Part shown: piece by piece, positions 35,733 to 45,647 of the stretch | Position numbering within the stretch: position 1 is the first letter of the stretch | Layout: every line of letters begins with the position of its first letter | DNA from: Dehalococcoidia bacterium UBA1328 | Lineage (GTDB): Bacteria; Chloroflexota; Dehalococcoidia; Lucifugimonadales; Lucifugimonadaceae | Assembly: GCA_002306815.1 (NCBI GenBank) | Contig: DBTA01000037.1 | Location: 108,412-172,411, forward strand | Length of the DNA: 64,000 nucleotides | Reading direction: 5' to 3' | Notes under the pieces: generated by a model | Database searches by the model: none | What the model was told of the DNA's origin: nothing | Seen by the model: only the letters and a program-made list of their open reading frames with translations | Made by a program: the position numbers and the translations under genes

Positions 35733-36713
35733 TTGGGACACAGCGTTATTTACTACGGGGAACACGACGGAGCCCGAACAGCGAGGGCACTCGAACTAGG
35801 TCCCGTAGATCTCGATTGGGGTGTTGTGAGTCCGGACGATCCGGAGAGTGAACGTGAAGAGGCTTTGAAGGATGCTGTCGCGATCATCACTAACGGACTG
35901 TCTATCACGACTGAAATGCTCTCGAAAATGCCGAAAATGAAGCTCCTTCAGGTGATGAGTGCTGGGTTCGACCGTCTCGACGTACCTGCCATTCGAGAGA
36001 TGGGTATTGAGGTTTGCAATAACTCCCCTGCAATAGCGCGATCGGTTGCTGAGCACACCATCGGCATGATGATGATGGTTTATAAGCGAATGCCGCAGGG
36101 AGTTGATGGTGTAAAAGCAGGGACGTGGCAGAAACCAGCGAAATCGGGCGAGTTCGGAAATGTTTACGAAATATCTGGTCGAACCGTTGGCATTATTGGG
36201 CTAGGAAACATTGGCACATGGGTTGCCAAGATGCTTCAAGGATTCGGAACAACGACTCTTTACACTGACGTGCGAGAGTTCTCTACCGAGAAAGAACGGG
36301 AACTTAAAGTGACTCGCGTATCGATGGATGAACTTCTTGAGCGTTCTGACATTGTGACTGTGCACGTTCCGCTTTCTTCTCCGACCACCGGTCTGCTTGG
36401 TCGAAGAGAGTTCGCGCAAATGAAGTCTAATGCAATATTCATCAACACGTGCCGTGGACCGGTTCACAACGAACCCGAACTTATCGATGCACTAGATTCT
36501 GGTGAGATCTTAGGCGCTGGCCTCGATGTGACCGAGGTCGAACCCACACCACTCGATAGTCCATTGATGAATATGGATAACGTGGTACTCACGCCACATC
36601 TTGCAGGTTCGTCCCAGGAACGAGTCGACAGGGCATTGGTGTTCTCATTCGAAAATACGCGTAGAGCGTTGGATGGCGAAGAACTGGAGAATCCAGTTCA
36701 GGTGCTTGACTAG
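35733..36713 (+). CDS. D-isomer-specific 2-hydroxyacid dehydrogenase
   Basis: A 326-residue NAD-dependent dehydrogenase. Rossmann motif GLGNIGTWVAKML near 155, catalytic Arg in INTCRGP near 232, Glu in DVTEVEPTP near 262 and His in LTPHLAGSS near 287. Likely oxidises or reduces a 2-hydroxy/2-keto acid (glyoxylate, hydroxypyruvate or similar). TTG start with AGGA ten bases upstream. Its stop overlaps the start of the next gene, so the two are probably coupled. Confidence 0.9.
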   Translation: MGHSVIYYGEHDGARTARALELGPVDLDWGVVSPDDPESEREEALKDAVAIITNGLSITTEMLSKMPKMKLLQVMSAGFDRLDVPAIREMGIEVCNNSPAIARSVAEHTIGMMMMVYKRMPQGVDGVKAGTWQKPAKSGEFGNVYEISGRTVGIIGLGNIGTWVAKMLQGFGTTTLYTDVREFSTEKERELKVTRVSMDELLERSDIVTVHVPLSSPTTGLLGRREFAQMKSNAIFINTCRGPVHNEPELIDALDSGEILGAGLDVTEVEPTPLDSPLMNMDNVVLTPHLAGSSQERVDRALVFSFENTRRALDGEELENPVQVLD

Positions 36714-37464
36714 CAGATTGGCAGATCAAATTACCCCATCGGGGATTCTGTTGGACCTGGATGGCACGGTGTTGCCGGTAGATCATCGTCCCTCGCCCAG
36801 AGTGATGAATGCCGTAGCGGAAGCTTCCAAACGAATTCCGGTCGCTATTGCTTCTGGTCGTGAACAGGATGAAGTCGGGCACTTCGCCCGCATGTTCGGA
36901 CTGACATCTCCCCAGGTGGCAGAGAACGGAGCCACGCTTATGGATCCGATCACAGGGCGAGCGATTAGTCGCCATTTGATCGACCGCGCTACGATCGAGC
37001 CTCTTGTGGAAGAAATAGCGAAATCTGCCTCTGGAATTCTCGTAAGCGATGCGGGAAGATTGGTTCGTGATCCGGCTGATATTAAAGACTGGCAAATCTC
37101 GATTATCATGGCGAGGTTTGCGGACGAGGCTGAAGCGAGAAAATGGGCAGATCGATACCCGCCTGACGTAATCAGTGCCTGCGCGACTAACGATAATCAG
37201 GGTGATTGGTATCTCGACTGCACAGCGCCGGGCGTCGATAAAGCTGCAGGCGCCCGAGACTTCGCTAACGCAGTTGGAGCTGCACCAGAAGAGTTACTCG
37301 TTATTGGCGACGGCTCAAACGATCTACCCATGTTTGAGGTCGCCGGGATTTCGGTCGCAATGGAAGGATCAACTCACGAGCTCATTGAAGTAGCGACGGA
37401 TGTAACGGCAGATCTCGCTAACGATGGTGCCGCACTCGCGATTGAAAAGTACGTGTTGGGTTGA
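36706..37464 (+). CDS. HAD-IIB phosphatase (SPP/MPGP-like)
   Basis: A 252-residue HAD hydrolase with motif I LDLDGTVLP near 15, motif II IASGRE near 46 and motif IV IGDGSNDLPMF near 200. I start at TTG 36706, which overlaps the preceding stop by 8 bases and has AGGTG upstream. The open frame to 36601 lies inside the dehydrogenase gene. The family includes sucrose-phosphate and mannosyl-3-phosphoglycerate phosphatases. The substrate cannot be fixed. Confidence 0.82.
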   Translation: MTSRLADQITPSGILLDLDGTVLPVDHRPSPRVMNAVAEASKRIPVAIASGREQDEVGHFARMFGLTSPQVAENGATLMDPITGRAISRHLIDRATIEPLVEEIAKSASGILVSDAGRLVRDPADIKDWQISIIMARFADEAEARKWADRYPPDVISACATNDNQGDWYLDCTAPGVDKAAGARDFANAVGAAPEELLVIGDGSNDLPMFEVAGISVAMEGSTHELIEVATDVTADLANDGAALAIEKYVLG

Positions 37465-37497
37465 TAACCAGACCAGCTAGCGCAGTTCTCGCGAGAA

Positions 37498-39369
37498 CTA
37501 TTCTAGGTCGTCGAGCATTTCGTCGCTGTCGTCGACGAATTCTGGTGCGCTGTCGGTTTCGCCTGACTGTCTGAACGCCCGAACTCCGGCAGCGAGTCCG
37601 ACCTGCCATGCTCGTGTTTCTCGACGTAGGGCAGAGCGGAAGCGGTTTCCGTACTCGCCGACTTTCCTGAACTTTTTCTGACGACGACGAACGAGAGTGT
37701 TGGTGTTCTTGTTCGTGATCTCTGAGAGCTCGCGCATTAGCGATCGTTTGAGCAAGCGTGCGGCTTCAATGGGCGCACCGTGCGCTCCTGACTCAGGTTC
37801 GGGGACGATGTCATCGACGATGTCCATCTCAATGCAGTCGAGAGAAGTCAGCTTGAGCGCTCGTGCGACGTCGGATGCCTTGGCAGGGTCGCTCATTTCA
37901 GATTGAGCGCCTCGTTCCGGCGCTATTGGCGTGTAAATGGCGTTCTCAAGCATTAGCACTCGGTCGGTGAGTCCAAACGCCAGAGCTGCTTCCGAACCAC
38001 CTTCGCCGATCAGGATCGAGATGGTTGGAGCCTTTGCGCGCCCCATCTGGTCAATCATCCTGGCAATGGCACTGGCAAGACCGCGTTGCTCCATGTCGAT
38101 GCCCAGTCGAGGTCCCGGTGAATCTACAATCGAAATGACGGGAATTTTGAACGTCTCTGCAAGAATCACGCCACGTCGTGCTTTACGGAAGCCGCCTGGG
38201 GTGATCTCACCCATGCGAAGTCCAGAAGGATCATCCTTCTGATCTGCCACTGATTTCTGCTGGGCTATGATCATTACGCTCTGGCCACCGAGGCGCGCTA
38301 GGCCAATGATCACCGATTGATCGTCTGAGTAAACGCGGTCGCCATGTAGTTCAAAGAAATTTGCGAACACGTTCTCTATGTAGAACCTGGCTCGAGGTCG
38401 ATCAGGGCGACGAGCCAGCTTGACCATATCCCACGCTTCTCTAGGTCGAATTGCGACCCGCTCGGTTGGCGCCCGGCGAGAAGACGTCAGACGGAATTCT
38501 GGAGAAATAAGATCTAGTATCGAAGCGAGTTCGTGCTTGAGGTGGTCTCGCTCGACGATCGTGTCGACGTGTCCTCGTTCTAGGTAAGCTTCGGCAGTGT
38601 GCTCTTTGTCGGCGCGCTTTCCTTCAAGTTCACGTAGATCACCAAGCGGCGCGAAGCCGATGTGCGATCCGGGTTCGGCAAAAATAATGTCTGCCATTGA
38701 CGCGAAACTGCCGAGTACCTGACCCGTTGATGGATTGCTGAGGCAGACTATGAACGCCTGTCCCTTTCCACGCAGTGCCCGGACGGCGAGAGTGGTCTTT
38801 GCCATTTGCATCAGGGAGAGAATGCCCTCTTGGATGCGAGCGCCACCAGAGGTCACCATTGCCACGCAAGGCAGCTTCTTCCGGGCAGCGAGTTCAAGCG
38901 CCAGAGTCACCTTCTCACCGACGACGACGCCCATTGAGCCGCCAAGGAAGCTGGAGTCGAGAACGATGATGACGACTGGGGTTCCGCCGATGGAGCAGGT
39001 TCCCGTCACGGCCGCTTCAGAAAGACCGGTACGAGTTTGATCCTGAAGGAGTCGGACCCGGTATGAGATTCGAGGTGAGAATTCGAGAGGATCGAGCGAT
39101 TGGATCCACTTGCTAGTTTCCTTGAAGCTATCTTCGTCAGCGACAGCTGCTATGCGTCGGCGCGCTGAGATCGTGTAATGCCAGCCGCAAGCAGGGCAGA
39201 CTCGGAGCCGAAGGTACTTGGTCGAGTTCGATATATCCGAGCCGCAGTACAGACACACTTTTCGGAGTTTTTCGAGATTGAGGGAGTCGTTTTCCTCTGT
39301 CAGCTTCGCAATCGCTTCGTCGTCTTGCGGCTGCTCGTCTGGAAATAATGGCGTGACGTTATCTGACAC
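37498..39369 (-). CDS. accDA: Acetyl-CoA carboxylase carboxyltransferase, fused beta and alpha subunits (AccD-AccA)
   Basis: A 623-residue fusion of AccD (about 1-300) and AccA (about 320-600). The N-terminal zinc ribbon has C39, C42, C58 and C61. The AccD crotonase fold shows GSMGVVVGEK and MVTSGGARIQEG; the AccA half shows GDRVYSDDQSVI, SIVDSPGPRLGIDMEQRG and ILIGEGGSEAALAFG. It carboxylates acetyl-CoA from carboxybiotin, the first step of fatty-acid synthesis. Most bacteria carry two separate genes. No accB or accC is in the window. Confidence 0.94.
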   Translation of the reverse strand: MSDNVTPLFPDEQPQDDEAIAKLTEENDSLNLEKLRKVCLYCGSDISNSTKYLRLRVCPACGWHYTISARRRIAAVADEDSFKETSKWIQSLDPLEFSPRISYRVRLLQDQTRTGLSEAAVTGTCSIGGTPVVIIVLDSSFLGGSMGVVVGEKVTLALELAARKKLPCVAMVTSGGARIQEGILSLMQMAKTTLAVRALRGKGQAFIVCLSNPSTGQVLGSFASMADIIFAEPGSHIGFAPLGDLRELEGKRADKEHTAEAYLERGHVDTIVERDHLKHELASILDLISPEFRLTSSRRAPTERVAIRPREAWDMVKLARRPDRPRARFYIENVFANFFELHGDRVYSDDQSVIIGLARLGGQSVMIIAQQKSVADQKDDPSGLRMGEITPGGFRKARRGVILAETFKIPVISIVDSPGPRLGIDMEQRGLASAIARMIDQMGRAKAPTISILIGEGGSEAALAFGLTDRVLMLENAIYTPIAPERGAQSEMSDPAKASDVARALKLTSLDCIEMDIVDDIVPEPESGAHGAPIEAARLLKRSLMRELSEITNKNTNTLVRRRQKKFRKVGEYGNRFRSALRRETRAWQVGLAAGVRAFRQSGETDSAPEFVDDSDEMLDDLE

Positions 39370-39488
39370 GGCGTATGTGTAGCTCCCTGAGGGTGAGATA
39401 GGCGCGATGCATGCCGATTCACTTTAACTATTCTAAATCAGGAACATTACCGGACTCTTGGCCGGCTGACCTGATGACAGGTATATGA

Positions 39489-41885
39489 CTAAAGAACCGG
39501 ACGAGGTTTGCCAGGTTCGCCGGCACCTACGATGCCTTCGTCTTCTAGTTCGTCCATAAGACGGGCAGCACGCGGATAGCCAATACGGAGTCGACGTTGC
39601 AGCAGCGATACAGAGAGGGTTTTCTGTGATTGAGCAAGGGATGCGGCCTGATCAAATAGAGAATCCCCGCCGGTGTTGCCCGATGCTGTACCCCCATTAT
39701 CGGCACCTGCATCGTCGAAGGTCACAACAAGCTCGGGTAGTGCAGGTCCACCCATATTCTTCCAAGAAGAAACCACGCCCTCGATTTCCTGATCGTTGAG
39801 GAACGCTCCCTGAACACGTGACGGCTTCGGTTTGTCGATCGGCATGTAAAGCATGTCGCCTCGACCAAGGAGCTTTTCAGCACCGACGGAATCGAGGATC
39901 GTTCGTGAGTCAATTTGCGACATCACTGCGAACGAAATTCGACTAGGGAAGTTTGCCTTGATGAGTCCGGTCACAACGTCGACAGAAGGGCGCTGAGTTG
40001 CGACGACCAGATGTACTCCGGTAGCGCGTCCCAGTTGTGCGAGGCGGACGAGCAGACGTTCTACGTCACCAGCTGCAGTGAGCATCAGGTCGGCAAGTTC
40101 ATCGACCAAGATCACCAGGTACGGCATTTTCTGGTCTTGCTTCTCGTTATACGAAGCAATGTTTTTCAGGCCTGCTTGTTCAAGTTGGCGGAATCGACCC
40201 ATCATTTCGTCGACGAGTGAACGAAGAACGAATACCGCGCGATCGGCCTCAACGATTACGGGGTGGTAAAGATGCGGAATACCCTGGTACGGCGTCAATT
40301 CAACGCGCTTCGGATCGATCATGATCAACCGAAGTTCGAGCGGTGTCTTCGTCATGATCAGACCGGTGATTAGGGCGTTCATGCAGACACTTTTACCGGA
40401 TCCAGTCGAACCCGCAACGAGAGTGTGGGGCATCTTAGACAGGTCGGCCATGACTGCTTCACCGCCACTTCCGAGTCCCAGCGGGACAGGGAGTGCGGCG
40501 TTTTCTGCAAATTGCGTCCACTCTGGTGTGTCCATCACGGAACGAAGGGTAACTTCTGTAGGGTGAGAATTCGGAACTTCGATTCCAACAACTGACTCAC
40601 CGGGCACCGGCGCTTCAAATCGCAGGTTTGGTGATGCGAGCGCCAGTGCGATGTCTTTTTCGCGGTTGAGGATCGTGTCGACTCTTACACGCTGACCGGA
40701 CTTTTCTTCGGAACGCCCCTTCCAGCCGGGACTGAGGCCGTACATGGTCACCGTCGGTCCCTGTCGAACCTGGTCAACACTTACATCGATACCAAATTGT
40801 TCGAGCGACTCTTCCACGCGTTGACTGGTGTCTGCAATTTCTTCGTCAGTAATCCCGCCGGGACGCGCTATGGCGAGCATGTCACGGTTTGGCAGTCGCC
40901 ATGGGAACCTGTGCGCAGCCGAATAGTCGGGGACGGTAATGCCGTGTTCTTCGGCCTCTTCAACCTCAGTTGGTGTTGGATAGGCGACTGTTATTGGGGT
41001 GGCAGGATCGTTGGGTAGGCGATCGACATACTTTTCTAGCTCAGATTTATCCGTGGTCGTCGAATCACCGACATCTTCGGGCGCACCATTGGTGATCGTA
41101 GTGGCTGTGGTTTCGTCAGTGCCCGCTGACTGCTCCGGCGTGGCTGCGACGGTGATCTTGTCTGTATCCTCTTTCGCCTGTGCTTCCTGATCGGCCGCGA
41201 ATGCCTCTTCGTCTTCTTTTCTGAGCTGCTTTAGCTGCGCTCGTTCATATCGCCAGTTTTCGAATTTCTGATAAATGATTTTCGATCCGCTAACTACCCC
41301 GGCATAAACGATGAGGATTCCCGTCCAAATGCCGCCACCGGTTCGCCTGGCCCAATTAGGAGTTCCGAGTATGAATGCGACAATTAGCAGAATCACCACG
41401 CGAACCCAGGCGAGTGCGTAGTCAACGAGACCGAGATCGAACCTGTCCCAGTCGACCGGATAACGAGCGATGGCTATTCCGATGTCGCCGCCGTACGTAT
41501 CGCCGCTGAATGAATCGAGCGGTGCATCGAAGATTCCGAGTGCACCTGAAATTGACAAACCGAGTGCTAGCGCTGCGAGATCCCATCTCCATCTAGCGAA
41601 CAGCAGAGGGCGGTTGAACAACACAAGGAATAAAGTAGCGACCAACCAAAGACCTAGAGGGATTGACGACCATCCGACCAGCCTGCCCGTATCGTCCTGG
41701 AAGAAGAAATAAGCGATTGCGGCGATCACCAGCAGTGCGACGACAAACCATGCCTGAGGCGGAGCGGCGACCATAAGTCGACCTATTCCTTTTATAAAGG
41801 AGCCGATCCCTGTCGCAATCTTGACGATTGGTTTCCCACCGGACTTGCCCGGTGTCGACTTCTTTGATGAGGATTTAGACGTCAA
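39489..41885 (-). CDS. ftsK: DNA translocase FtsK/SpoIIIE
   Basis: A 798-residue septum-linked DNA pump for chromosome dimer resolution and segregation. Four or five hydrophobic segments lie within residues 45-204, then an acidic, Thr-rich linker, then the motor: Walker A GSTGSGKS at 492-499, VILVDELADLM near 565 and RLAQLGRATGVHLVVATQRP near 590. The C-terminal winged-helix gamma domain (LLQRRLRIGYPRAARLMDELE) reads KOPS-like sites. Its TTG start overlaps the rnj stop by 11 bases, so the two are coupled. Confidence 0.95.
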   Translation of the reverse strand: MTSKSSSKKSTPGKSGGKPIVKIATGIGSFIKGIGRLMVAAPPQAWFVVALLVIAAIAYFFFQDDTGRLVGWSSIPLGLWLVATLFLVLFNRPLLFARWRWDLAALALGLSISGALGIFDAPLDSFSGDTYGGDIGIAIARYPVDWDRFDLGLVDYALAWVRVVILLIVAFILGTPNWARRTGGGIWTGILIVYAGVVSGSKIIYQKFENWRYERAQLKQLRKEDEEAFAADQEAQAKEDTDKITVAATPEQSAGTDETTATTITNGAPEDVGDSTTTDKSELEKYVDRLPNDPATPITVAYPTPTEVEEAEEHGITVPDYSAAHRFPWRLPNRDMLAIARPGGITDEEIADTSQRVEESLEQFGIDVSVDQVRQGPTVTMYGLSPGWKGRSEEKSGQRVRVDTILNREKDIALALASPNLRFEAPVPGESVVGIEVPNSHPTEVTLRSVMDTPEWTQFAENAALPVPLGLGSGGEAVMADLSKMPHTLVAGSTGSGKSVCMNALITGLIMTKTPLELRLIMIDPKRVELTPYQGIPHLYHPVIVEADRAVFVLRSLVDEMMGRFRQLEQAGLKNIASYNEKQDQKMPYLVILVDELADLMLTAAGDVERLLVRLAQLGRATGVHLVVATQRPSVDVVTGLIKANFPSRISFAVMSQIDSRTILDSVGAEKLLGRGDMLYMPIDKPKPSRVQGAFLNDQEIEGVVSSWKNMGGPALPELVVTFDDAGADNGGTASGNTGGDSLFDQAASLAQSQKTLSVSLLQRRLRIGYPRAARLMDELEDEGIVGAGEPGKPRPVL

Positions 41886-43548
41886 TGGCGGTCGTGATTA
41901 TTAGCGGGCGCCGTTTCGTTCGACGACCCAGGAAACTTCCAACAGTGGTGCGCACAACATCTTCGAGCTCGCTCCACTCTATTGGCTTTTTCAAATGTTG
42001 TTCAAGCACTGGAGTCAGTGCGTCCTCAGTCTCGCATAATAGTCCCGGAGCGTCCTCTACGTGAACGAAACCGGCTGAGACGATTTTTGGTGTACCGACG
42101 AGGGAGCCATCGACCGTATCTCGAGAGAATGCGACCGTGACGACACCGTTGTGTTGCAGAGATCGTCGTTCGATCACGACGTTGCCTGACTCATCCCACA
42201 TTCCGAGTCCGTGAACAAAAATGTGCCCCGCTTCAATTCGGTCAACAACCTCTGCGGAGTGTGCGTCGAGTTCAAGCACATCACCGTCGGTGAGAATGAA
42301 AGTATTTTCTGGCGACACGCCTGTGGTGACAGCGAGATCAACGTGTGCTTTCAGCATGCGATATTCGCCATGAACCGGTACGAAATATTTCGGACGAGTG
42401 GCGTTGAGCAGTGCTCGGAGTTCTTCTTTGCGAGCGTGGCCAGGGACATGAGTTCGAGTTTCGTGATTGGTGATAACTCGCGCACCAAGGCGAACAAGCT
42501 CGTTGATCGAGTCGTTGACTGGAACCTCGTTCCCCGGGATGGTGCTTGCCGACATGATGATCGTGTCGTTGTCCTGGATTCGGATATCGTGATGGTCGTT
42601 TCTCGACATGCGTACGAGCCCAGATTGTGGCTCGCCCTGGCTACCGGTGGTGAGGATTACGACCTTGTCGTCGGGAAGACTGTTCGCTTCGGTTGCGGAA
42701 ATCAAGAGATCACCCGGGATGTTCAGGTGACCAAGATCACGACCAATTTTCGTGTTGTTGATCATGCTCCTACCCAGAACGCATAACTTGCGGTTGTACT
42801 TGATGCAGGCATCAGCCACTATTTGGATTCGAGCGATCTGTGAGGCGAAGCTGGAAATGATCACGCGATCGTGAGCCGCACCAATGAGCCCTGGAAGGTT
42901 CTCGACAACTTCGCGGTCAGAAGGTGAATACCCCTCTTCTTCAGCGTAGGTCGAATCTGCCATCAGGAGCAGGGCCCCGTCCTGACAAATGTCGGAGAGA
43001 ACGCCAAGGTCTGTAGGAGGGCCGATCACTGGTGCGTTGTCGAGTTTGAAGTCTCCGGTGTGAATCACTACCCCGGCCGGAGTGTTGATTGCGATTCCTG
43101 TTGAGTCAGGAACCGAATGACACACGGCGAACCACTCAACTTCAAGATCGCCAATTTCGTGTTGCTCACCAGGATGGATGACGGTGAGTTCAGCTTCATC
43201 GCGCATTTTGGCCTGACGAAGCTTTTCGTGAATAAGTGCCTCAGCCATCGCTGGTGCGTAGACTGGGACGTTTACCCGTTTGAGGAGGTGAGGTACAGCT
43301 CCAATGTGGTCTTCGTGGCCATGAGTGATGAGGAGGGCTCGAACGCGATCAGCGTTTTCTTCGAGGTAGTCCATGTTGGGGATGACTACATCGATACCGG
43401 GCATATTCCATTCAGGGAACAGCACTCCTGCATCGATTACGACAATATCGTCGACGGTCTCGAGAACCATCATGTTTTTGCCGATTTCGCCGAGTCCGCC
43501 AAGCGGGAGGACGCGAATCCATGGTGCGTCAGAGTTTTTGTATGTCAT
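41875..43548 (-). CDS. rnj: Ribonuclease J
   Basis: A 557-residue beta-CASP metallo-beta-lactamase ribonuclease with 5'-3' exo and endo activity in mRNA decay and rRNA maturation. The HxHxDH motif is ITHGHEDHIGAVP (H76, H78, D80, H81). VIHTGDFKLDNAP near 165 gives the fourth motif, and SSFASQIARIQ and VHGEYRMLKAH (beta-CASP His) are present. Length is normal. It precedes ftsK, a common pairing in monoderm bacteria. Confidence 0.95.
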   Translation of the reverse strand: MTYKNSDAPWIRVLPLGGLGEIGKNMMVLETVDDIVVIDAGVLFPEWNMPGIDVVIPNMDYLEENADRVRALLITHGHEDHIGAVPHLLKRVNVPVYAPAMAEALIHEKLRQAKMRDEAELTVIHPGEQHEIGDLEVEWFAVCHSVPDSTGIAINTPAGVVIHTGDFKLDNAPVIGPPTDLGVLSDICQDGALLLMADSTYAEEEGYSPSDREVVENLPGLIGAAHDRVIISSFASQIARIQIVADACIKYNRKLCVLGRSMINNTKIGRDLGHLNIPGDLLISATEANSLPDDKVVILTTGSQGEPQSGLVRMSRNDHHDIRIQDNDTIIMSASTIPGNEVPVNDSINELVRLGARVITNHETRTHVPGHARKEELRALLNATRPKYFVPVHGEYRMLKAHVDLAVTTGVSPENTFILTDGDVLELDAHSAEVVDRIEAGHIFVHGLGMWDESGNVVIERRSLQHNGVVTVAFSRDTVDGSLVGTPKIVSAGFVHVEDAPGLLCETEDALTPVLEQHLKKPIEWSELEDVVRTTVGSFLGRRTKRRPLIITTAIDV

Positions 43549-43676
43549 ACGTTCAAAATGATGCCGACTGAGACATTACGAATGGACTACGCGCGTTGTG
43601 GCGACTCAGGTGAGGAGTCGTTGAGGCGAGCGATGAATGTTCGTGGATGTTAGAAGAGCCCCAGTTGGCGATCTCC

Positions 43677-44453
43677 TTATTCTTTATTTTCAGTTGTGTT
43701 GGTCGATATTGGTTCAGATATTTGAGACTCACTGGCAACCAATCGTTGTGCGGCATTTCCTGATGTTGGAGTTTCGGACGGTGCGACAGGGTCTTTGGTT
43801 TTTTCTTGCAAGTCTGATTTCGGTGCTTCTTGTACTTTCGATTTTTCACCTGCGGGCGGTTGTTGCACGCTTAGGCGGATCGAGGCTTGGATAGCCTCGG
43901 GTAGCTTGAGTACGTCTGCTTGCAGATCACGCTTGATTGCTGGATTTCGTAGACCTGCTGCGGGGTGATACAGCGGAAACAGGATACGGTCTTCCCACCT
44001 GAGAATTTTGCCGTGGTCCTGCGAGATTTTGCCTTCTGGGTAAAAACCGAGCATTGAATGGCGACCCAGTGTTACTACCACTCGAGGGTTTAGCAGCTCT
44101 ATTTGCCGTTCCATATAGGGTCGACACGCCGCTACTTCATCGGGCAGAGGATCGCGGTTGTCGGGCGGGCGGCATTTGACCACATTGGTGATGAACACGT
44201 CTTCGCGAGACAACGGGACGTTCGAGAGGAGCTCATCGAGCAGTTTTCCTGATCGTCCAACGAAGGGGAGTCCCTGTTGGTCTTCGTAAAATCCGGGAGC
44301 TTCACCAATGATCAGAATTTGCGCTGCTGAGGATCCGCTGCCGGGAACTGCGTTCGTCCTTCCGGAATGGAGAGCACAGTTGGTGCACGAGCGCACTGAA
44401 GAGGCGATGTCTTCGAGGGTATTCCAGCAGCCTTGCTGGGTTGGGATGGTCAA
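43677..44453 (-). CDS. Uracil-DNA glycosylase, family 4 (4Fe-4S)
   Basis: A 258-residue glycosylase that removes uracil from deaminated DNA. The iron-sulfur cysteines are C23 and C26 (SCTNC), C94 (KCRPPDNRDP) and C110 (AACRPY). Motif A is GEAPGFYEDQQGLPFVG near 50, and motif B is the LYHPAAGLRNP His near 160. The last 70 residues form a Lys/Glu/Pro/Ser-rich tail not typical of the core family. No 4Fe-4S assembly gene is nearby. Confidence 0.93.
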   Translation of the reverse strand: MTIPTQQGCWNTLEDIASSVRSCTNCALHSGRTNAVPGSGSSAAQILIIGEAPGFYEDQQGLPFVGRSGKLLDELLSNVPLSREDVFITNVVKCRPPDNRDPLPDEVAACRPYMERQIELLNPRVVVTLGRHSMLGFYPEGKISQDHGKILRWEDRILFPLYHPAAGLRNPAIKRDLQADVLKLPEAIQASIRLSVQQPPAGEKSKVQEAPKSDLQEKTKDPVAPSETPTSGNAAQRLVASESQISEPISTNTTENKE

Positions 44454-44632
44454 ATTTACGGATCGAGGGAGAGGCGGGTAGGAGTATGCGATTGGTGCGC
44501 AGGTTGGTTGAGAATCAAGTTATCACATGCGTGTAGTGGTTCGATCGTAAACATCGTTACGGGAGGTTAAGGCCAGCGCGGTCGATTATCGAGTTTGCTC
44601 CGGTTGTGAGGTCACATTTTTCGCAGGCGCGA

Positions 44633-44684
44633 AAAGACCGCAATTTTCTCGGTACTAGCAGATTTGAGAAACGATGCGGTCTTT
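44633..44684 (-). terminator. Terminator-like hairpin after acpP
   Basis: AAAGACCGCA (44633-44642) pairs perfectly with TGCGGTCTTT (44675-44684). An inner TTTCTC/GAGAAA stem lies within a large interior loop. On the minus strand it is followed by TTCG, a short T-run only. It sits about 30 bases beyond acpP. The remaining 44454-44714 gap is otherwise empty. Confidence 0.55.
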
Positions 44685-44714
44685 ATTTATCGTTCGCAGG
44701 TGGTCGGAACCGAA

Positions 44715-44972
44715 CTAGTCGGTGATTCCGCGCTCTGATAGGTAGCTCACAGCATCCTGAACAGTCCTAATACCTTCAGCATCTTCGTCAGAAATCTCAA
44801 GTGGCTGGTCGTCAGAGCCGAATTCTTCTTCGATTGCCATGATCAACTCGACAACGTCGAGTGAGTCTGCATTCAGATCTTCGGTGAAAGATGATTCTGC
44901 TGACACTTCTCCAGCGTCAACACTGAGCTTGTCGGCCGCAATATCACGGACTCGATCTAACACACTGGCCAT
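44715..44972 (-). CDS. acpP: Acyl carrier protein
   Basis: An 85-residue acidic four-helix carrier. The phosphopantetheine attachment Ser37 is in the standard LNADSLDVVELIMAIEEEF motif. Carries acyl chains in fatty-acid synthesis. It ends the cluster DUF177-rpmF-fabD-nusB-acpP on the minus strand, consistent with co-regulation of lipid and ribosome production. Confidence 0.97.
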   Translation of the reverse strand: MASVLDRVRDIAADKLSVDAGEVSAESSFTEDLNADSLDVVELIMAIEEEFGSDDQPLEISDEDAEGIRTVQDAVSYLSERGITD

Positions 44973-45072
44973 TTACTTCAACCCCCAGGAGGTCATGCGG
45001 GACGGCCGTCCCGCTCGAACTGTTAATAAACTTTCAAATAAAGACGACCACAACGTGTGGCCGAACGGTCAC

Positions 45073-45564
45073 CTATGCTAGCAGAGCGCCGAGCACTCCG
45101 TTAATAAATTTTGGAGACGAGTCTGAGCCGAATAGGCGTGCAAGCTCGATTGCTTCGTTCGCAACAACGTTCCGCGGAGCCGAATCTTCCATATCGATCT
45201 CTCCAATTGCGACCCGTAAAACATTGCGCTCTACGAGCGGCATTTGATCGGACGGGAACTGGGAGGCGAGCTTAGCTATACGTTTGTCGAGGTCGGTTCT
45301 CTGTTCTTCACAGAGTTGCACGATCCTTACGGCGAAATCGCTGTCTGATTCCGACAGCTTTCTCTCTACCGCCAGTCGGCGAACCGCGCTTACTGCCGGA
45401 TGCCCTGAAGAATCGGACTCGTAAAGCGCTTGCACTGCCACAGCGCGTGCCCCGAAGCGTCCACCGGCGATACCTGGGTCACTTTCCCCAACTGTTTCGC
45501 CATCGACCAGCTCGTCTAAGCGATCAGGCTCTTGCGGGATGAATTTCGTTTTGACTGCGGACAT
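45073..45564 (-). CDS. nusB: Transcription antitermination factor NusB
   Basis: A 163-residue protein with a 30-residue N-terminal extension before the NusB fold (FGARAVAVQALYESD near 37). The C-terminal NVVANEAIELARLFGSDSSPKFINGVLGALL is the family hallmark. Works with NusE/S10 in rRNA antitermination. Located between fabD and acpP. Confidence 0.94.
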   Translation of the reverse strand: MSAVKTKFIPQEPDRLDELVDGETVGESDPGIAGGRFGARAVAVQALYESDSSGHPAVSAVRRLAVERKLSESDSDFAVRIVQLCEEQRTDLDKRIAKLASQFPSDQMPLVERNVLRVAIGEIDMEDSAPRNVVANEAIELARLFGSDSSPKFINGVLGALLA

Positions 45565-45647
45565 GTTTAGTCGACCCTCGGGGAGATTCTCTGAGAAATT
45601 TCTACCCGAGGATTCCGATAATTAAATAGTGAGGTTTTTTAGACTGT

